64,000 nt of DNA, taken from positions 23,257 to 87,256 of the forward strand of contig JAPKDJ010000007.1 in the NCBI GenBank assembly GCA_026421245.1, in the 5' to 3' direction. The notes under the pieces were generated by a model, which was given only the letters and a program-made list of their open reading frames with translations, was not told the DNA's origin and did no database searches. The DNA comes from Akkermansiaceae bacterium. GTDB taxonomy: Bacteria; Verrucomicrobiota; Verrucomicrobiia; Verrucomicrobiales; Akkermansiaceae. A program made the translations under genes and the position numbers. Positions 8,001-16,210 of the stretch are shown here, in pieces (position 1 is the stretch's first letter; each line of letters starts with the position of its first letter).

Positions 8001-8477
8001 ATGTCGCGCCACAAAAAAATGCAGCCTCCCGAGGAAGATGAACCAGCGTTGAATATCTCCTCGTTGATTGACGTTTGTTTTCTTCTCTTGATCTACTTTA
8101 TCGTCACAACCCAGATTGTTCGAAAGGAACAGGAACTCAGCACTTCGCTCCCCTCGGTCGCTCCCTCTGAAACTCCGCCGGAACTCGCTCCAATGCTGAT
8201 CCTCTTGGAGGCAAACGGAAACATTTCCATCAAGGGTGAAAGTGGTGTGGTCGAACTCATTGAATCAAATTCCGATGCCCGTGTGCTCACGAATCTTTCC
8301 CAGCGTCTTGATCTGCACAAAAGTGTTGCTGATACCTCCAGTAGCACGGCTTTGGTGCAAATTCGGGTGGACGGTGATGCCGTGCAACAGCGGGTGATCG
8401 ATGTTCTCAACGCTCTTGCTGGAGCGGAGATTACCGAGATTACTTTCACTGACCTTTTGGACCCTGACGCCAACTAA
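8001..8477 (+). CDS. ExbD/TolR family biopolymer transporter (second copy)
   Basis: A 158-residue partner of the preceding ExbD. The membrane helix is ISSLIDVCFLLLIYFIVTTQ with the conserved Asp. The periplasmic domain ends VQIRVDGDAVQQRVIDVLNAL. Its membrane segment and periplasmic region differ clearly from the first copy, so this is an old paralogue rather than a recent duplicate. With the channel protein it would form the energising complex for the TPR proteins downstream. Confidence 0.9.
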   Translation: MSRHKKMQPPEEDEPALNISSLIDVCFLLLIYFIVTTQIVRKEQELSTSLPSVAPSETPPELAPMLILLEANGNISIKGESGVVELIESNSDARVLTNLSQRLDLHKSVADTSSSTALVQIRVDGDAVQQRVIDVLNALAGAEITEITFTDLLDPDAN

Positions 8478-8614
8478 TGGCCTCTCGGTTTCATCCGAAT
8501 TAACCTAAGGAATACCTTGCGGACATCGTTCCAACTCTTGCCGGAAGGCTGAAGAGCTGCCCAGGCTCTCAGCCTTTCTTTTTCCCAAAAAATACTCACG
8601 CCACCACACGAACC

Positions 8615-11600
8615 ATGAACTCCATCCAATCGATCCGCCGAACCTTCGGGGTCGTCCTGCTCGCTCTCTGCGGCTTCTGCGCTCCGCTGCAAGGACAGGC
8701 CCTTGCCAACATGCATAAAGAGTCCCTTGATGCCATGAAGACCGGCAAGTGGGCTGAAGCCCAAGCCGTTCTCGTCAAAGCCACCAACACTTACGACGCC
8801 CGTGCTCTCCAACTCTTCGGGCCCCGCTTTGGTTGGTTCTGGTATCACCGCGGCTACTGCGAAATCAAACTGAACATGTTTGATGACGCGATGAAGTCGT
8901 TCGAGAAGTGCTACGCCAAATACAAGAACGTGAAGCCGAAGCCAAATCAGGCTCCGAGTAACAACATGTATAATAAGAAGGCCCTCCTCATGTGGGGACA
9001 CGCCGCCAAGGGTGCGGAAGAGTGGGGCACTTCCATCCGGATGTATAAAAAGTTTCTGGAGGAGCGTGATGAAAGCCGTGATCGCTACGAAAAAGGCGTG
9101 TTCTACATCAACATGGCCATCAACCACTACAAGCTGGATAAGGTCACGGAGGGCAGCAAATATCTTGAAACAGCGATCACCGGAAAGGTTGTCTTTCCAA
9201 CCCCAAACAAAGGCATCATGGCTGCCTTCAATGTCATGGTTGAGTCTGTCATTAGGAAGAAAGATGAGCAGGCTCTCCTCGACTTCCTCGCCAAGAACCG
9301 GGCACACATCAAGCTGGAGCCGTTTGAGGCCCACGAATTTTCTGCTCTCTTCATGAAGCTAGCCCAAGATGCTCGCTCTGCGGAGATGATTAGGTCAACC
9401 TTTGAGCTCTACGCCTTGGTCCCCAGTACCGTGGCTGCCATCGATTCGATTAAAGCACGTCTTGCCATGGTGGGCACCCACGCTCGAACCATCCGTGATG
9501 GCTCCATGATCGTGAAAAAGGATGACTTGAACGGGAGCCTTACCGATCTTGAAAAAGCAAACTCATCGGGGAAAGTGAATGAGGTCTATGCGTATCTCAA
9601 CACTGCCGTTCTCCATGAAGAGGATGGAAACATCCGTGGTGCCTTTGCTGTCTATGAGCAGCTTGAGCTTTACTATCCCAAGGCGAAGATCTTCCGTGAT
9701 GGCAAGGTGGTCGCCGCTCGCGAGAACAATCTCTACAACCTCGTCCGGACTTCCGCCGTCATCGGCGAGGTACTCATCACTGAGCATTATGGATCGATCT
9801 TCTTGAAAGATTTCCCTGAGAGCTCGCACGTCAAGGAAGTCCGCCGGATGATGCTCACCAGCCTCTTTTTCAACGGCGAGTATGAAAAGTGTATCGAAGT
9901 TGCGGAACTCATGCTTCCGAGGCTCAGCAAGCCATCGACACAGCATGAAGTGTGTCTCTTCGTTCTTGGTGGCAGCAAACACTACCTCGGTGCTTTTCTC
10001 GAAGCTCAGCCTATTCTCAACGAGTATATTGATACCTACAAGAAGAGCAAAGATTCCGACAAGCTCCGCGTTCAGGCTGCGTCCTACTTCCATGCGGCAA
10101 ACTACTCGCGCCTGCAGGAATGGACAAAATCCGCTGGTTTGCTCGATGCGTTCCTTAAGGAATACCCCGAGCCAAAATCAAATCTCTATTACCCGTTCGC
10201 TCTCTTCGACCGTGCGAACTGCTTCTACGCAGAGAACCAATATGAAGAAGCGCTTGCATACACCACCCGGGTTGAGACCGAGTTTCCCGGTGTTTCAGTG
10301 ATGGAACAAAATCTCGCTCTGAAAGGGAACGTTCTCGAAGGAGTAAAGAAGCCCGAAGAAGCCGAACAGTATTACCTGAAGGCCCTCGCGCTCTCAGAGA
10401 AGAAGAACAACGACCTCGTTTCCGGCGAGTGCCTCTTTTATCTGACCGCTCTCATTGGTAAGGAAAAAATTGGTAAGGAGGAGAACCCCCGGGTTGCCGA
10501 AGCAGTTCCCTACTATAACAAGTTCTGGGAGGAATATGGTGATGACTCGCCCTTTAAGGCGAAAGTTGCAGTCGCCGGGATTCCGGGAATGCGTAAGGTT
10601 GGAAAGATTGACGAAGCTCTTGAGCGCCTTCAGGGAGTTATTTCGGAGATCGCCAAAATCCCCGGAACTCCAGGACTTGAGGAATCCATCGGTTCCTATA
10701 CCGACGAATATCTGAAGGAGAAAAATCCAGAGGAGCTCAAGGAACATTACTACAATTTCCCGGGAATCGATTCCCGTGACATGGCGACCCGTGCTTTGCT
10801 TCGAATCGCGATCATCGATGTCTTCGAAGGTGTTCTCGCCAGCGCTGGCAAAGAAAATAATGAAGACATAGCGCGTGACGCTCAGGCTATGATTAACGTT
10901 CTCTTCAAGGAGCTTCGCGATGACTTTAACCCCAAGGATCTCTCGAACTTTATTCTTGTGAAAGTTGGAAACTTCATCCGTAAAAACACCAGTCAGCCTC
11001 AAGCCGCCCGCGTTTACTATGAGGAAGCTCTCAACCGTAAAAACGACCAGTCGCACAAGTTTGCTGCCATTTTTGGGCTCGCCGATGTGAGTGCTCAAGG
11101 AAGCTCCAAAGCTCAAAAAACCGAGGCCATCAAATTACTCAAGCGGGTGATTGATGACTCCGACGACAATTCGGAGAGGGAAGAAGCCCAGTATTTAACC
11201 GCTTCAATCCATGCCGATAATGGTGACTACGACAAGGCCATTGAGGCAGCCAAGGAATATATCAACAACAAATCCTTCCGCCAATATAGCGTTCCTGCAC
11301 GAATGCTTCTCGGTGCGGCTCATGACAAGTCCGGTCGCGCAGATGATGCTCTTATCGCCTATCAACAGGTCTGGAGCTCAAGCATGGGTGCGATCCGCTA
11401 CTCTGCTCCGGCAATGAAACGTTGGATGGAAATTCTTTGGAAACGCAGTGGCAGCAACAAGAGTGGCCTGAGTGATCGCCAATATGCCTACGAAAAAGGG
11501 TATATGTATATCAAGCTGACCACTCTTGCTGTGAAGAAAGCAACTCCCAATGAGCGAGCATTGTACGCCTTAGTTGCTGATCTGGTGCAGATCTACGAAG

Positions 11601-11644
11601 CGAACTCGGAAACCGAACCTGTCCTTGAAGAGGAAGAGAACTAG
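8615..11644 (+). CDS. Large periplasmic TPR-repeat protein
   Basis: A 1009-residue protein with an N-terminal signal peptide (VVLLALCGFCAPLQGQALA). The rest is almost entirely helical tetratricopeptide-like repeats; segments such as YDDAMKSFEKCYAKYKNVK, EEALAYTTRVETEFPG and GDYDKAIEAAKEYINNK are recognisable units. No catalytic domain is visible. In this phylum, large TPR proteins often follow a TolQ-ExbD-ExbD set. It may be the periplasmic scaffold that receives force from the motor, but the partner and cargo are unknown. Gap to the ExbD gene is 137 nt, the largest gap before the last gene. Confidence 0.82.
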   Translation: MNSIQSIRRTFGVVLLALCGFCAPLQGQALANMHKESLDAMKTGKWAEAQAVLVKATNTYDARALQLFGPRFGWFWYHRGYCEIKLNMFDDAMKSFEKCYAKYKNVKPKPNQAPSNNMYNKKALLMWGHAAKGAEEWGTSIRMYKKFLEERDESRDRYEKGVFYINMAINHYKLDKVTEGSKYLETAITGKVVFPTPNKGIMAAFNVMVESVIRKKDEQALLDFLAKNRAHIKLEPFEAHEFSALFMKLAQDARSAEMIRSTFELYALVPSTVAAIDSIKARLAMVGTHARTIRDGSMIVKKDDLNGSLTDLEKANSSGKVNEVYAYLNTAVLHEEDGNIRGAFAVYEQLELYYPKAKIFRDGKVVAARENNLYNLVRTSAVIGEVLITEHYGSIFLKDFPESSHVKEVRRMMLTSLFFNGEYEKCIEVAELMLPRLSKPSTQHEVCLFVLGGSKHYLGAFLEAQPILNEYIDTYKKSKDSDKLRVQAASYFHAANYSRLQEWTKSAGLLDAFLKEYPEPKSNLYYPFALFDRANCFYAENQYEEALAYTTRVETEFPGVSVMEQNLALKGNVLEGVKKPEEAEQYYLKALALSEKKNNDLVSGECLFYLTALIGKEKIGKEENPRVAEAVPYYNKFWEEYGDDSPFKAKVAVAGIPGMRKVGKIDEALERLQGVISEIAKIPGTPGLEESIGSYTDEYLKEKNPEELKEHYYNFPGIDSRDMATRALLRIAIIDVFEGVLASAGKENNEDIARDAQAMINVLFKELRDDFNPKDLSNFILVKVGNFIRKNTSQPQAARVYYEEALNRKNDQSHKFAAIFGLADVSAQGSSKAQKTEAIKLLKRVIDDSDDNSEREEAQYLTASIHADNGDYDKAIEAAKEYINNKSFRQYSVPARMLLGAAHDKSGRADDALIAYQQVWSSSMGAIRYSAPAMKRWMEILWKRSGSNKSGLSDRQYAYEKGYMYIKLTTLAVKKATPNERALYALVADLVQIYEANSETEPVLEEEEN

Positions 11645-11679
11645 AAGAAGAGAAACGAACCCAAACTGAACCAACAGAC

Positions 11680-12591
11680 ATGAAAAAAATTCTCACCACT
11701 GCCCTCTTCGTGGCCGCTTCTCTCAGTAGACTCTCTGCGATCGAGCCCCGAATTCTCATCGTCACTGACAAGGATACCTTTGCCGGTTACATGGCTGCTG
11801 CTGATAAAACCGCCTTTCTTTGGCGGGAAAACGAAGAGTCGACTTTGACCCGAAAGCAGAGCCAAAAAACCTGCACGGTCTACTTTATCCAGCCTCCCGA
11901 ATTTACCGAGGCCATGGAACTTTATAAGAGTCGCAATTATAAGGATGCCGCCGAAAAATTTGCCTTGTGTGTCGAATCATACAGCAAGGTGAAGGAGGTC
12001 CCCGGAAATCCTTCTACGCTGGCCGGTTTCTACCAAATGGAATGTGCCCGTCGTCTTGAGGATCTTGAAACTCTCGCAGGGCTCTTTGCGAAATTTGATC
12101 CAGAAAACCTCCTTCAGGAATTCCATAAGGTTCAATACGAGATGTATGGAGTCATTTGGGATGCAGTTCGCACCGCAAGCTGGAGTCGACTTGACACCAT
12201 TTGTCGTGATGAGAAGTGGCGGAATCGTAAGCTTCCTGGAAGTCTACGGGCCCAGATCGCCTACTGCCACGGACTTGCCCTGGAAGGTGGAAACCAACCG
12301 ATCAAGGCGCTCAATGCTTACAATAATGCCTTTGTTGCCGACTTCTCTGCGTCAGAGGAATTGACCCGCAAATCGGCTGTCAATTGTCTCCGCATCCTCT
12401 TGGATCATGAGGATGTGAAGACCACAATGGGTCTTTATACGACCGAGGACTACCGCGATGACTCCAACGGAGCCATGTTGATCAAGGAGGGAACGGCTAT
12501 TCTTAAGCTTTGGGACAAGGTCCTGGGGGCCGGGAAAAAAGTTCCGGCCAAATACAAGGAGTTCCTCAAGTTTCCACCTAAAGGGAACTAA
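11680..12591 (+). CDS. Secreted TPR-like protein, last gene of the TolQ/ExbD unit
   Basis: A 303-residue protein with a signal peptide (MKKILTTALFVAASLSRLSA). A short beta-rich start (RILIVTDKDTFAGYM, TAFLWRENEE) resembles a small barrel, followed by TPR-like helices (MELYKSRNYKDAAEKFALCVE). No known family name is recognised. It follows the large TPR gene by 35 nt and ends just before a strong terminator, so it belongs to the same operon and probably to the same envelope machine. Confidence 0.75.
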   Translation: MKKILTTALFVAASLSRLSAIEPRILIVTDKDTFAGYMAAADKTAFLWRENEESTLTRKQSQKTCTVYFIQPPEFTEAMELYKSRNYKDAAEKFALCVESYSKVKEVPGNPSTLAGFYQMECARRLEDLETLAGLFAKFDPENLLQEFHKVQYEMYGVIWDAVRTASWSRLDTICRDEKWRNRKLPGSLRAQIAYCHGLALEGGNQPIKALNAYNNAFVADFSASEELTRKSAVNCLRILLDHEDVKTTMGLYTTEDYRDDSNGAMLIKEGTAILKLWDKVLGAGKKVPAKYKEFLKFPPKGN

Positions 12592-12611
12592 GAGCGATTC
12601 TTGAAAATCTC

Positions 12612-12646
12612 AAACGACGATCCTGAAAAGGATCGTCGTTTTCTTT
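12612..12646 (+). terminator. Terminator of the TolQ/ExbD/TPR operon
   Basis: A perfect 13-bp stem (12612-12624 with 12629-12641), GAAA loop, then TTCTTTT. It closes the five-gene unit. Confidence 0.93.
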
Positions 12647-12682
12647 TCGACTGAGAGGTTGAAGTCGGGAGGTGAGCCTACT

Positions 12683-12820
12683 TCAGTAAGTGATGTCCTC
12701 GATGGAGAGTTTCTCACACCGCTTGGCACAGACGACGATCAAGGTGGGAAAGGTCGATGGCCAGTGCGCCGAGAATGACCAATAGTCCAATTCACTGTGC
12801 GGATATTTCTGCACAAACAT
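12683..12820 (-). CDS. Possible 45-residue ORF after the epimerase gene
   Basis: ATG 12820 to TGA 12683-12685 encodes a compositionally protein-like peptide with two cysteines (VVCAKRCEKLSIEDITY end). It begins 13 nt after the epimerase stop on the same strand, in a different frame, as expected for a coupled small gene. No family is recognised. It may also be the tail of a lost gene. Low confidence. Confidence 0.3.
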   Translation of the reverse strand: MFVQKYPHSELDYWSFSAHWPSTFPTLIVVCAKRCEKLSIEDITY

Positions 12821-12833
12821 TGACGAGCCCAAC

Positions 12834-13511
12834 CTAAGTTCCTAACGCCGATTGAAAGGCACCTAGGTTCTCGACCGGGTCGTTGCCGTCGAAGATTGCC
12901 GAACCGGAGACGACGAAGTTGGGCTTCATCCTGGCGATTTGGGCAATGGTGTCTTTTTTGACGGCACCATCGACGCAGATAAGGAGGTCGGGCTTCCAGG
13001 AGCGGAGAATTTCAATCTTGGCCGGGAGGTCGTCGAGGAAGGAGGCCTTCCCGGTGTCAGGGCCGACGCCAAGGACGAGGACGTAGTCGATCTGATCGAG
13101 GTAAGGCTGGATGGTGTCGACGGAGGTTGCGGGGTTGAGGGAGACACCTCGGACGATCTCGTCGTTTTTGGAAATGAGGGATAGAGTTGCGCCGATGTCG
13201 GCAGTGTATTCGACGGAGAAAGAGATGAGATCGGCACCGGCTTTCGCGAAGGAAGCGATGTGTTTTTCGGGCTGATCGATGAGGAGGTGAACGTCCTTGA
13301 GGAGGTCTGTTTTGAGGCCTGCGACAAAGGGCGAGCCGACAGTGATGTTGGACCAGATGTTGCCATCCATGACATCGAAGTGCAGTAGGTTGACGCCGTT
13401 TTGTGAGAGGGTTTGTAAAGCGGAATTTTGGTCGCCGATGTCGGCACTCAGGGTGGCGACGGAGAGTTGCGGGCGGCTGCGGATGAGGTCGATTTTTGCT
13501 GCGCGGGTCAT
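12834..13511 (-). CDS. Ribulose-phosphate 3-epimerase-like protein
   Basis: A 225-residue TIM barrel of the Rpe family. The metal site is recognisable: LHFDVMDG (His and Asp), DVHLLI (His) and ICVDGAV (Asp), and the phosphate-binding end is VVSGSAIFDGNDP. Classical Rpe starts SPSILSADF; here it is QLSVATLSADIGD, an atypical N-terminus. Classical Rpe converts ribulose-5-P and xylulose-5-P, but related epimerases act on allulose-6-P or tetrulose phosphates. The neighbours (LsrF-like aldolase, UPF0261 protein) favour a specialised sugar-phosphate pathway over housekeeping pentose phosphate use. Substrate is inferred, not seen. Confidence 0.8.
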   Translation of the reverse strand: MTRAAKIDLIRSRPQLSVATLSADIGDQNSALQTLSQNGVNLLHFDVMDGNIWSNITVGSPFVAGLKTDLLKDVHLLIDQPEKHIASFAKAGADLISFSVEYTADIGATLSLISKNDEIVRGVSLNPATSVDTIQPYLDQIDYVLVLGVGPDTGKASFLDDLPAKIEILRSWKPDLLICVDGAVKKDTIAQIARMKPNFVVSGSAIFDGNDPVENLGAFQSALGT

Positions 13512-13663
13512 GAGAGTGGAGGGAGATTGGATCGACCCTTTTCAGGGTTTGATCATTTGAGAGGTTGTGATTCTAGGGTGTAGCCCTGGGCTGCCTTAGG
13601 TCGCCTCGGTGGGGCCTTGTGGAGAGTGCTTCTAAAGTCAGCACCTAGCCATTTTGGGCTGAG

Positions 13664-13698
13664 GAAAAGACGGCGAACTCCCCGGAGTTCGCCGTCTG
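13664..13698 (-). terminator. Terminator after the LsrF-like aldolase gene
   Basis: GACGGCGAACTCC and AGTTCGCCGTC form an inverted repeat around a CCGG centre, followed on the minus strand by TTTTCC. It sits about 20 nt after the aldolase stop. Confidence 0.8.
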
Positions 13699-13718
13699 AA
13701 TAATTTACGTGAAGCGGA

Positions 13719-14597
13719 TTAAGCTTCGTTGCTGAGGGTATTGAAGAGATCGAATCCTTCGGCAGCGGTGGCTCCGTTGTGGACGACTTCTTTGACGGCC
13801 TTCATCATCGCGAGAGGAGCCTCGGACTGGAAGACGTTGCGGCCCATGTCGACTCCGGAAGCGCCGCACTGGATGGCGTTGTAGCAGAGTTCGAGTGCCT
13901 CGAGCTCGGGGAGTTTTTTCCCCCCGGCAATGACGACGGGGACGGGGCAGGCGGCGACGACGTTTTCGAAGCCTTCGGTGTAGTAGGTCTTGACGATGCT
14001 GGCTCCGTTCTCGGCACAGACGCGGGAGGCGAGGCCGAAGTAGCGGGAGTCGCGAGTCATGTTCTTACCGACTGCGGTCACGCCCATGACGGGGATGCTG
14101 TATTTGTTTCCGATGTCAACGAGGCGGCTAAAGTTTGCCACGGTAGAGGCTTCGGTATCAGCATCGCCGATAGCGAGCATGGCGGCCATTGCGGAAACGT
14201 TCATGCTGATGGCGTCTTGCTCGGAGATGAGAACGTTGTGGTTCATCTCGGTGAGAATGGTGGTGCCGGAATCGGTGCGGAGACAGATGGGCTTGGTGTT
14301 GTCTGCTGGGATGCTGGTGCGAATCATGCCGCGGCAGCCCATGAGGCAGTCAGCTTCTTCGGCAAGAGGGGCGATGTTGAGGTCGATGCGCTCGAGACCG
14401 GAAGTGGGTCCCATGAGGAAGCCGTGGTCGAATGCCAGCATGACGGTGCGTCCGGACTGGCGGTTGAAGATGCGGGACATGCGGTTTTTGATGCCCCAGG
14501 ACATACTGTTCATTCCCTTAAGGTAGAATGAAGAGGTGTCGGCGGGTGTGTTGAGACCGAAGTTGTCTCCGTCTCTGATGTCGTCTAGGTCAGCCAT
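13719..14597 (-). CDS. LsrF-like class I aldolase/thiolase
   Basis: A 292-residue protein strongly resembling E. coli LsrF (3-hydroxy-5-phosphonooxypentane-2,4-dione thiolase), starting MADLDDIRDGDNF and of almost the same length. Conserved elements include TVMLAFDHGF, GLERIDLNIAPL, SIVKTYYTEGFE and VIAGGKKLPELEALE. The Schiff-base Lys falls at position 203, as in LsrF, from what I know of that family. The lsr transport, kinase (lsrK) and lsrG genes are absent from the window, so AI-2 degradation is doubtful. Next to it are a UPF0261 gene and an Rpe-like epimerase, suggesting an aldol step on another phosphorylated sugar. An in-frame upstream extension is Ser/Pro-rich noise, so ATG 14597 is the start. 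Confidence 0.87.
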   Translation of the reverse strand: MADLDDIRDGDNFGLNTPADTSSFYLKGMNSMSWGIKNRMSRIFNRQSGRTVMLAFDHGFLMGPTSGLERIDLNIAPLAEEADCLMGCRGMIRTSIPADNTKPICLRTDSGTTILTEMNHNVLISEQDAISMNVSAMAAMLAIGDADTEASTVANFSRLVDIGNKYSIPVMGVTAVGKNMTRDSRYFGLASRVCAENGASIVKTYYTEGFENVVAACPVPVVIAGGKKLPELEALELCYNAIQCGASGVDMGRNVFQSEAPLAMMKAVKEVVHNGATAAEGFDLFNTLSNEA

Positions 14598-14630
14598 GGT
14601 TTTAGTTGGTTGGTTGGTTGTTTTGGAAAG

Positions 14631-14700
14631 TAGCCGGAAGCTCCTGCTTTCGGTTGGTTGAGAGGTTGCGGGAAGATTCGAAAGCGCGAGCTTTCGGCTA
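14631..14700. repeat. Two inverted hairpin repeats (REP/REPIN-like doublet)
   Basis: Arms 14631-14652 and 14679-14700 match as inverted copies at 19 of 22 positions, separated by 26 nt. Each arm is itself a short hairpin (14679-14696 folds CGAAAGC around GCGA to GCTTTCG). The right arm includes the stop codon of the UPF0261 gene. A (TTGG)4 run at 14606-14620 follows before the aldolase start. This layout is typical of REP doublets, but no second copy was found by eye in this window. Confidence 0.5.
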
Positions 14701-15921
14701 TGGACGGGCTTCGAGTTTGTCGATGAGGTAGTTGACGGCGCGTTCGACGAAGGCGTCATCCTGGGCGTTGTTGTCCATGGATTCGACTTCGATAGTGTCG
14801 GGGAGTTCTTGTTGCAGGGACTCCCAGTAGGCGGCGTCGAGCCCGGGGTTGTAGAGTTCGCCACCCTCGGCGGAGTAGCTGGAGACGCCCTTGAGGGGCA
14901 TGAGGAAAAGGGTGTCCTTGGTGGAGTGGGCGAGTTTTTTTCCGATGACTTTGGCAACGCGGGCTTGTTCCTCGGTATTGAGGCGGGGGACGAAGACGTA
15001 GGGCGAGTGCCAGGTGATTTGGTGATCTTCGTATCCGGCAGGGACTTTGTTGGGCTCGTTGACGAGGATGCCGAGGTGCTCGGAACCGCCGGGGACGATG
15101 ACCTGGGGGAGGCCGAGTTTTCCGGCGACGGTGAGTCGGTCGGGGCCGCCAGCGCGGAGGACACCCCAGACGCCATCGGCGATTTCGCCAAGGCCGTAGT
15201 CGAAGACGGCATTGATGATGCCTTCTTTCATCATTTGCTCCATGGCATCACCACCGGCGCCGATGGCGTGGAAGGTGATGACTTCGTAGCCCGCTTTTTC
15301 AAAGAGATCGATGGCATGCATCGCGCCCTGGGTGAGGACGCCGAGATTGGACATACCGATGACACCCTTGGCGGTGGACTTGGTGATGCACTGCTCGGAT
15401 TGTGCCATGCCCCAAGCGGCGGCGGCGGCGTTGGCGAGAATTTTGCGGGAGAAAACGTTGAGGCCGAGGATGTCGGAGACAGCGAACATCATGGTGATGT
15501 CTTTAATCCCGACGAAAGGGGAGGTGTCGCCGGAGGCAGCGGTGGAAAGCATGACTTTCGGGAATCCGTAGGGGAGGGCTTGCAGAATGGGGGCGCAGGT
15601 CGAGGTGCCCTGGGTGCCACCAAGGGTGACGACGGCGTCGATCTTTCCGGCCTCTTGACGTTCCACAAGGAGCTTGGTGGCTCCGGAGACGATGAAGGGG
15701 TTGGATTGCTCGCGGCTGGGCTTGACGAGGAGTTCGTCGAGATTGCCGCCGCCTGCGGAAATGACTTCCTGTTTTGAAATGTCAGCTTTGATATCTGAGT
15801 CACCGACGAGGGAAAGGTCGATCAGGAGAGCCTTGCCGCCGAGGGTTTCGATCTCGGAGCGCATGAAGTCGGCCTCGGCAGCTTTCGTATCGAGGGTGGC
15901 GAGAATGGCGACGGTTTTCAT
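14698..15921 (-). CDS. UPF0261 / Tm-1-like ATP-binding domain protein
   Basis: A 407-residue cytoplasmic protein matching the UPF0261 family, the bacterial homologue of the N-terminal domain of plant Tm-1. Typical features: MKTVAILATLDTKAAEADF at the start, VVTLGGTQGTSTCAPILQAL, VKDITMMF-like MMFAVSDILGLN and FHAIGAGGDAMEQMM. The family has an ATP-binding fold, but no reaction is firmly assigned. In plants and fungi this domain is fused to a TIM barrel like the one encoded at 20664-21524, so the two gene products here are likely functional partners even though sulfatase genes lie between them. ATG 15921 was chosen; a GTG lies one codon upstream. Confidence 0.87.
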   Translation of the reverse strand: MKTVAILATLDTKAAEADFMRSEIETLGGKALLIDLSLVGDSDIKADISKQEVISAGGGNLDELLVKPSREQSNPFIVSGATKLLVERQEAGKIDAVVTLGGTQGTSTCAPILQALPYGFPKVMLSTAASGDTSPFVGIKDITMMFAVSDILGLNVFSRKILANAAAAAWGMAQSEQCITKSTAKGVIGMSNLGVLTQGAMHAIDLFEKAGYEVITFHAIGAGGDAMEQMMKEGIINAVFDYGLGEIADGVWGVLRAGGPDRLTVAGKLGLPQVIVPGGSEHLGILVNEPNKVPAGYEDHQITWHSPYVFVPRLNTEEQARVAKVIGKKLAHSTKDTLFLMPLKGVSSYSAEGGELYNPGLDAAYWESLQQELPDTIEVESMDNNAQDDAFVERAVNYLIDKLEARP

Positions 15922-16070
15922 CACGAGGAGAGATACATGATGAAAAGGGAATCGTCTTGAAGAAAATGAGGTGTTTTTTGAATGAAATCGTCAGGTTCCG
16001 GCTCGCGGACGAACTGTGGATCCCGAGATTTAGGGGGCTGAATTTCCATGGGAATGATGGTGAGCATCGA

Positions 16071-16210
16071 TTAATCGGAGCCTCGGACGCCGGAGGCGGC
16101 TAGAGCGTCGAGATGAGGCGGGAGGAGATCTTGGTGAAGTCCAGCGGGGCCGACGTTGGGGTAAGAAAGCCAAGGGCTGTGATGGAGAGGAAGAGTAGGA
16201 GGGATTTCAT
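16071..16210 (-). pseudogene. Remnant of a secreted sulfatase-like gene
   Basis: ATG 16210 overlaps the stop of the sulfatase upstream on the minus strand (ATGA). It gives a signal peptide (MKSLLLFLSITALGFLTP) but stops at 16100-16102. In another frame the same DNA encodes YPNVGPAGL then PPHLDALAASGVRGSD and stops at 16071-16073. The latter resembles the sulfatase pattern of a Gly-Pro element followed by TPxLDxLAASGVRF. The active-site part is missing. Likely a truncated, frameshifted third sulfatase. The stretch 15922-16070 beyond it shows nothing recognisable. Confidence 0.45.

Noticed and set aside
13719..14597. Complete AI-2 (lsr) degradation operon
   Set aside because: No lsrK, lsrG, lsrR or ABC transporter genes are present.
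14598..15212. In-frame N-terminal extension of the LsrF-like protein by about 205 residues
   Set aside because: The extension is Ser/Pro/Thr-rich noise in a frame overlapping the UPF0261 gene. The LsrF-type start MADLDDI is at 14597.
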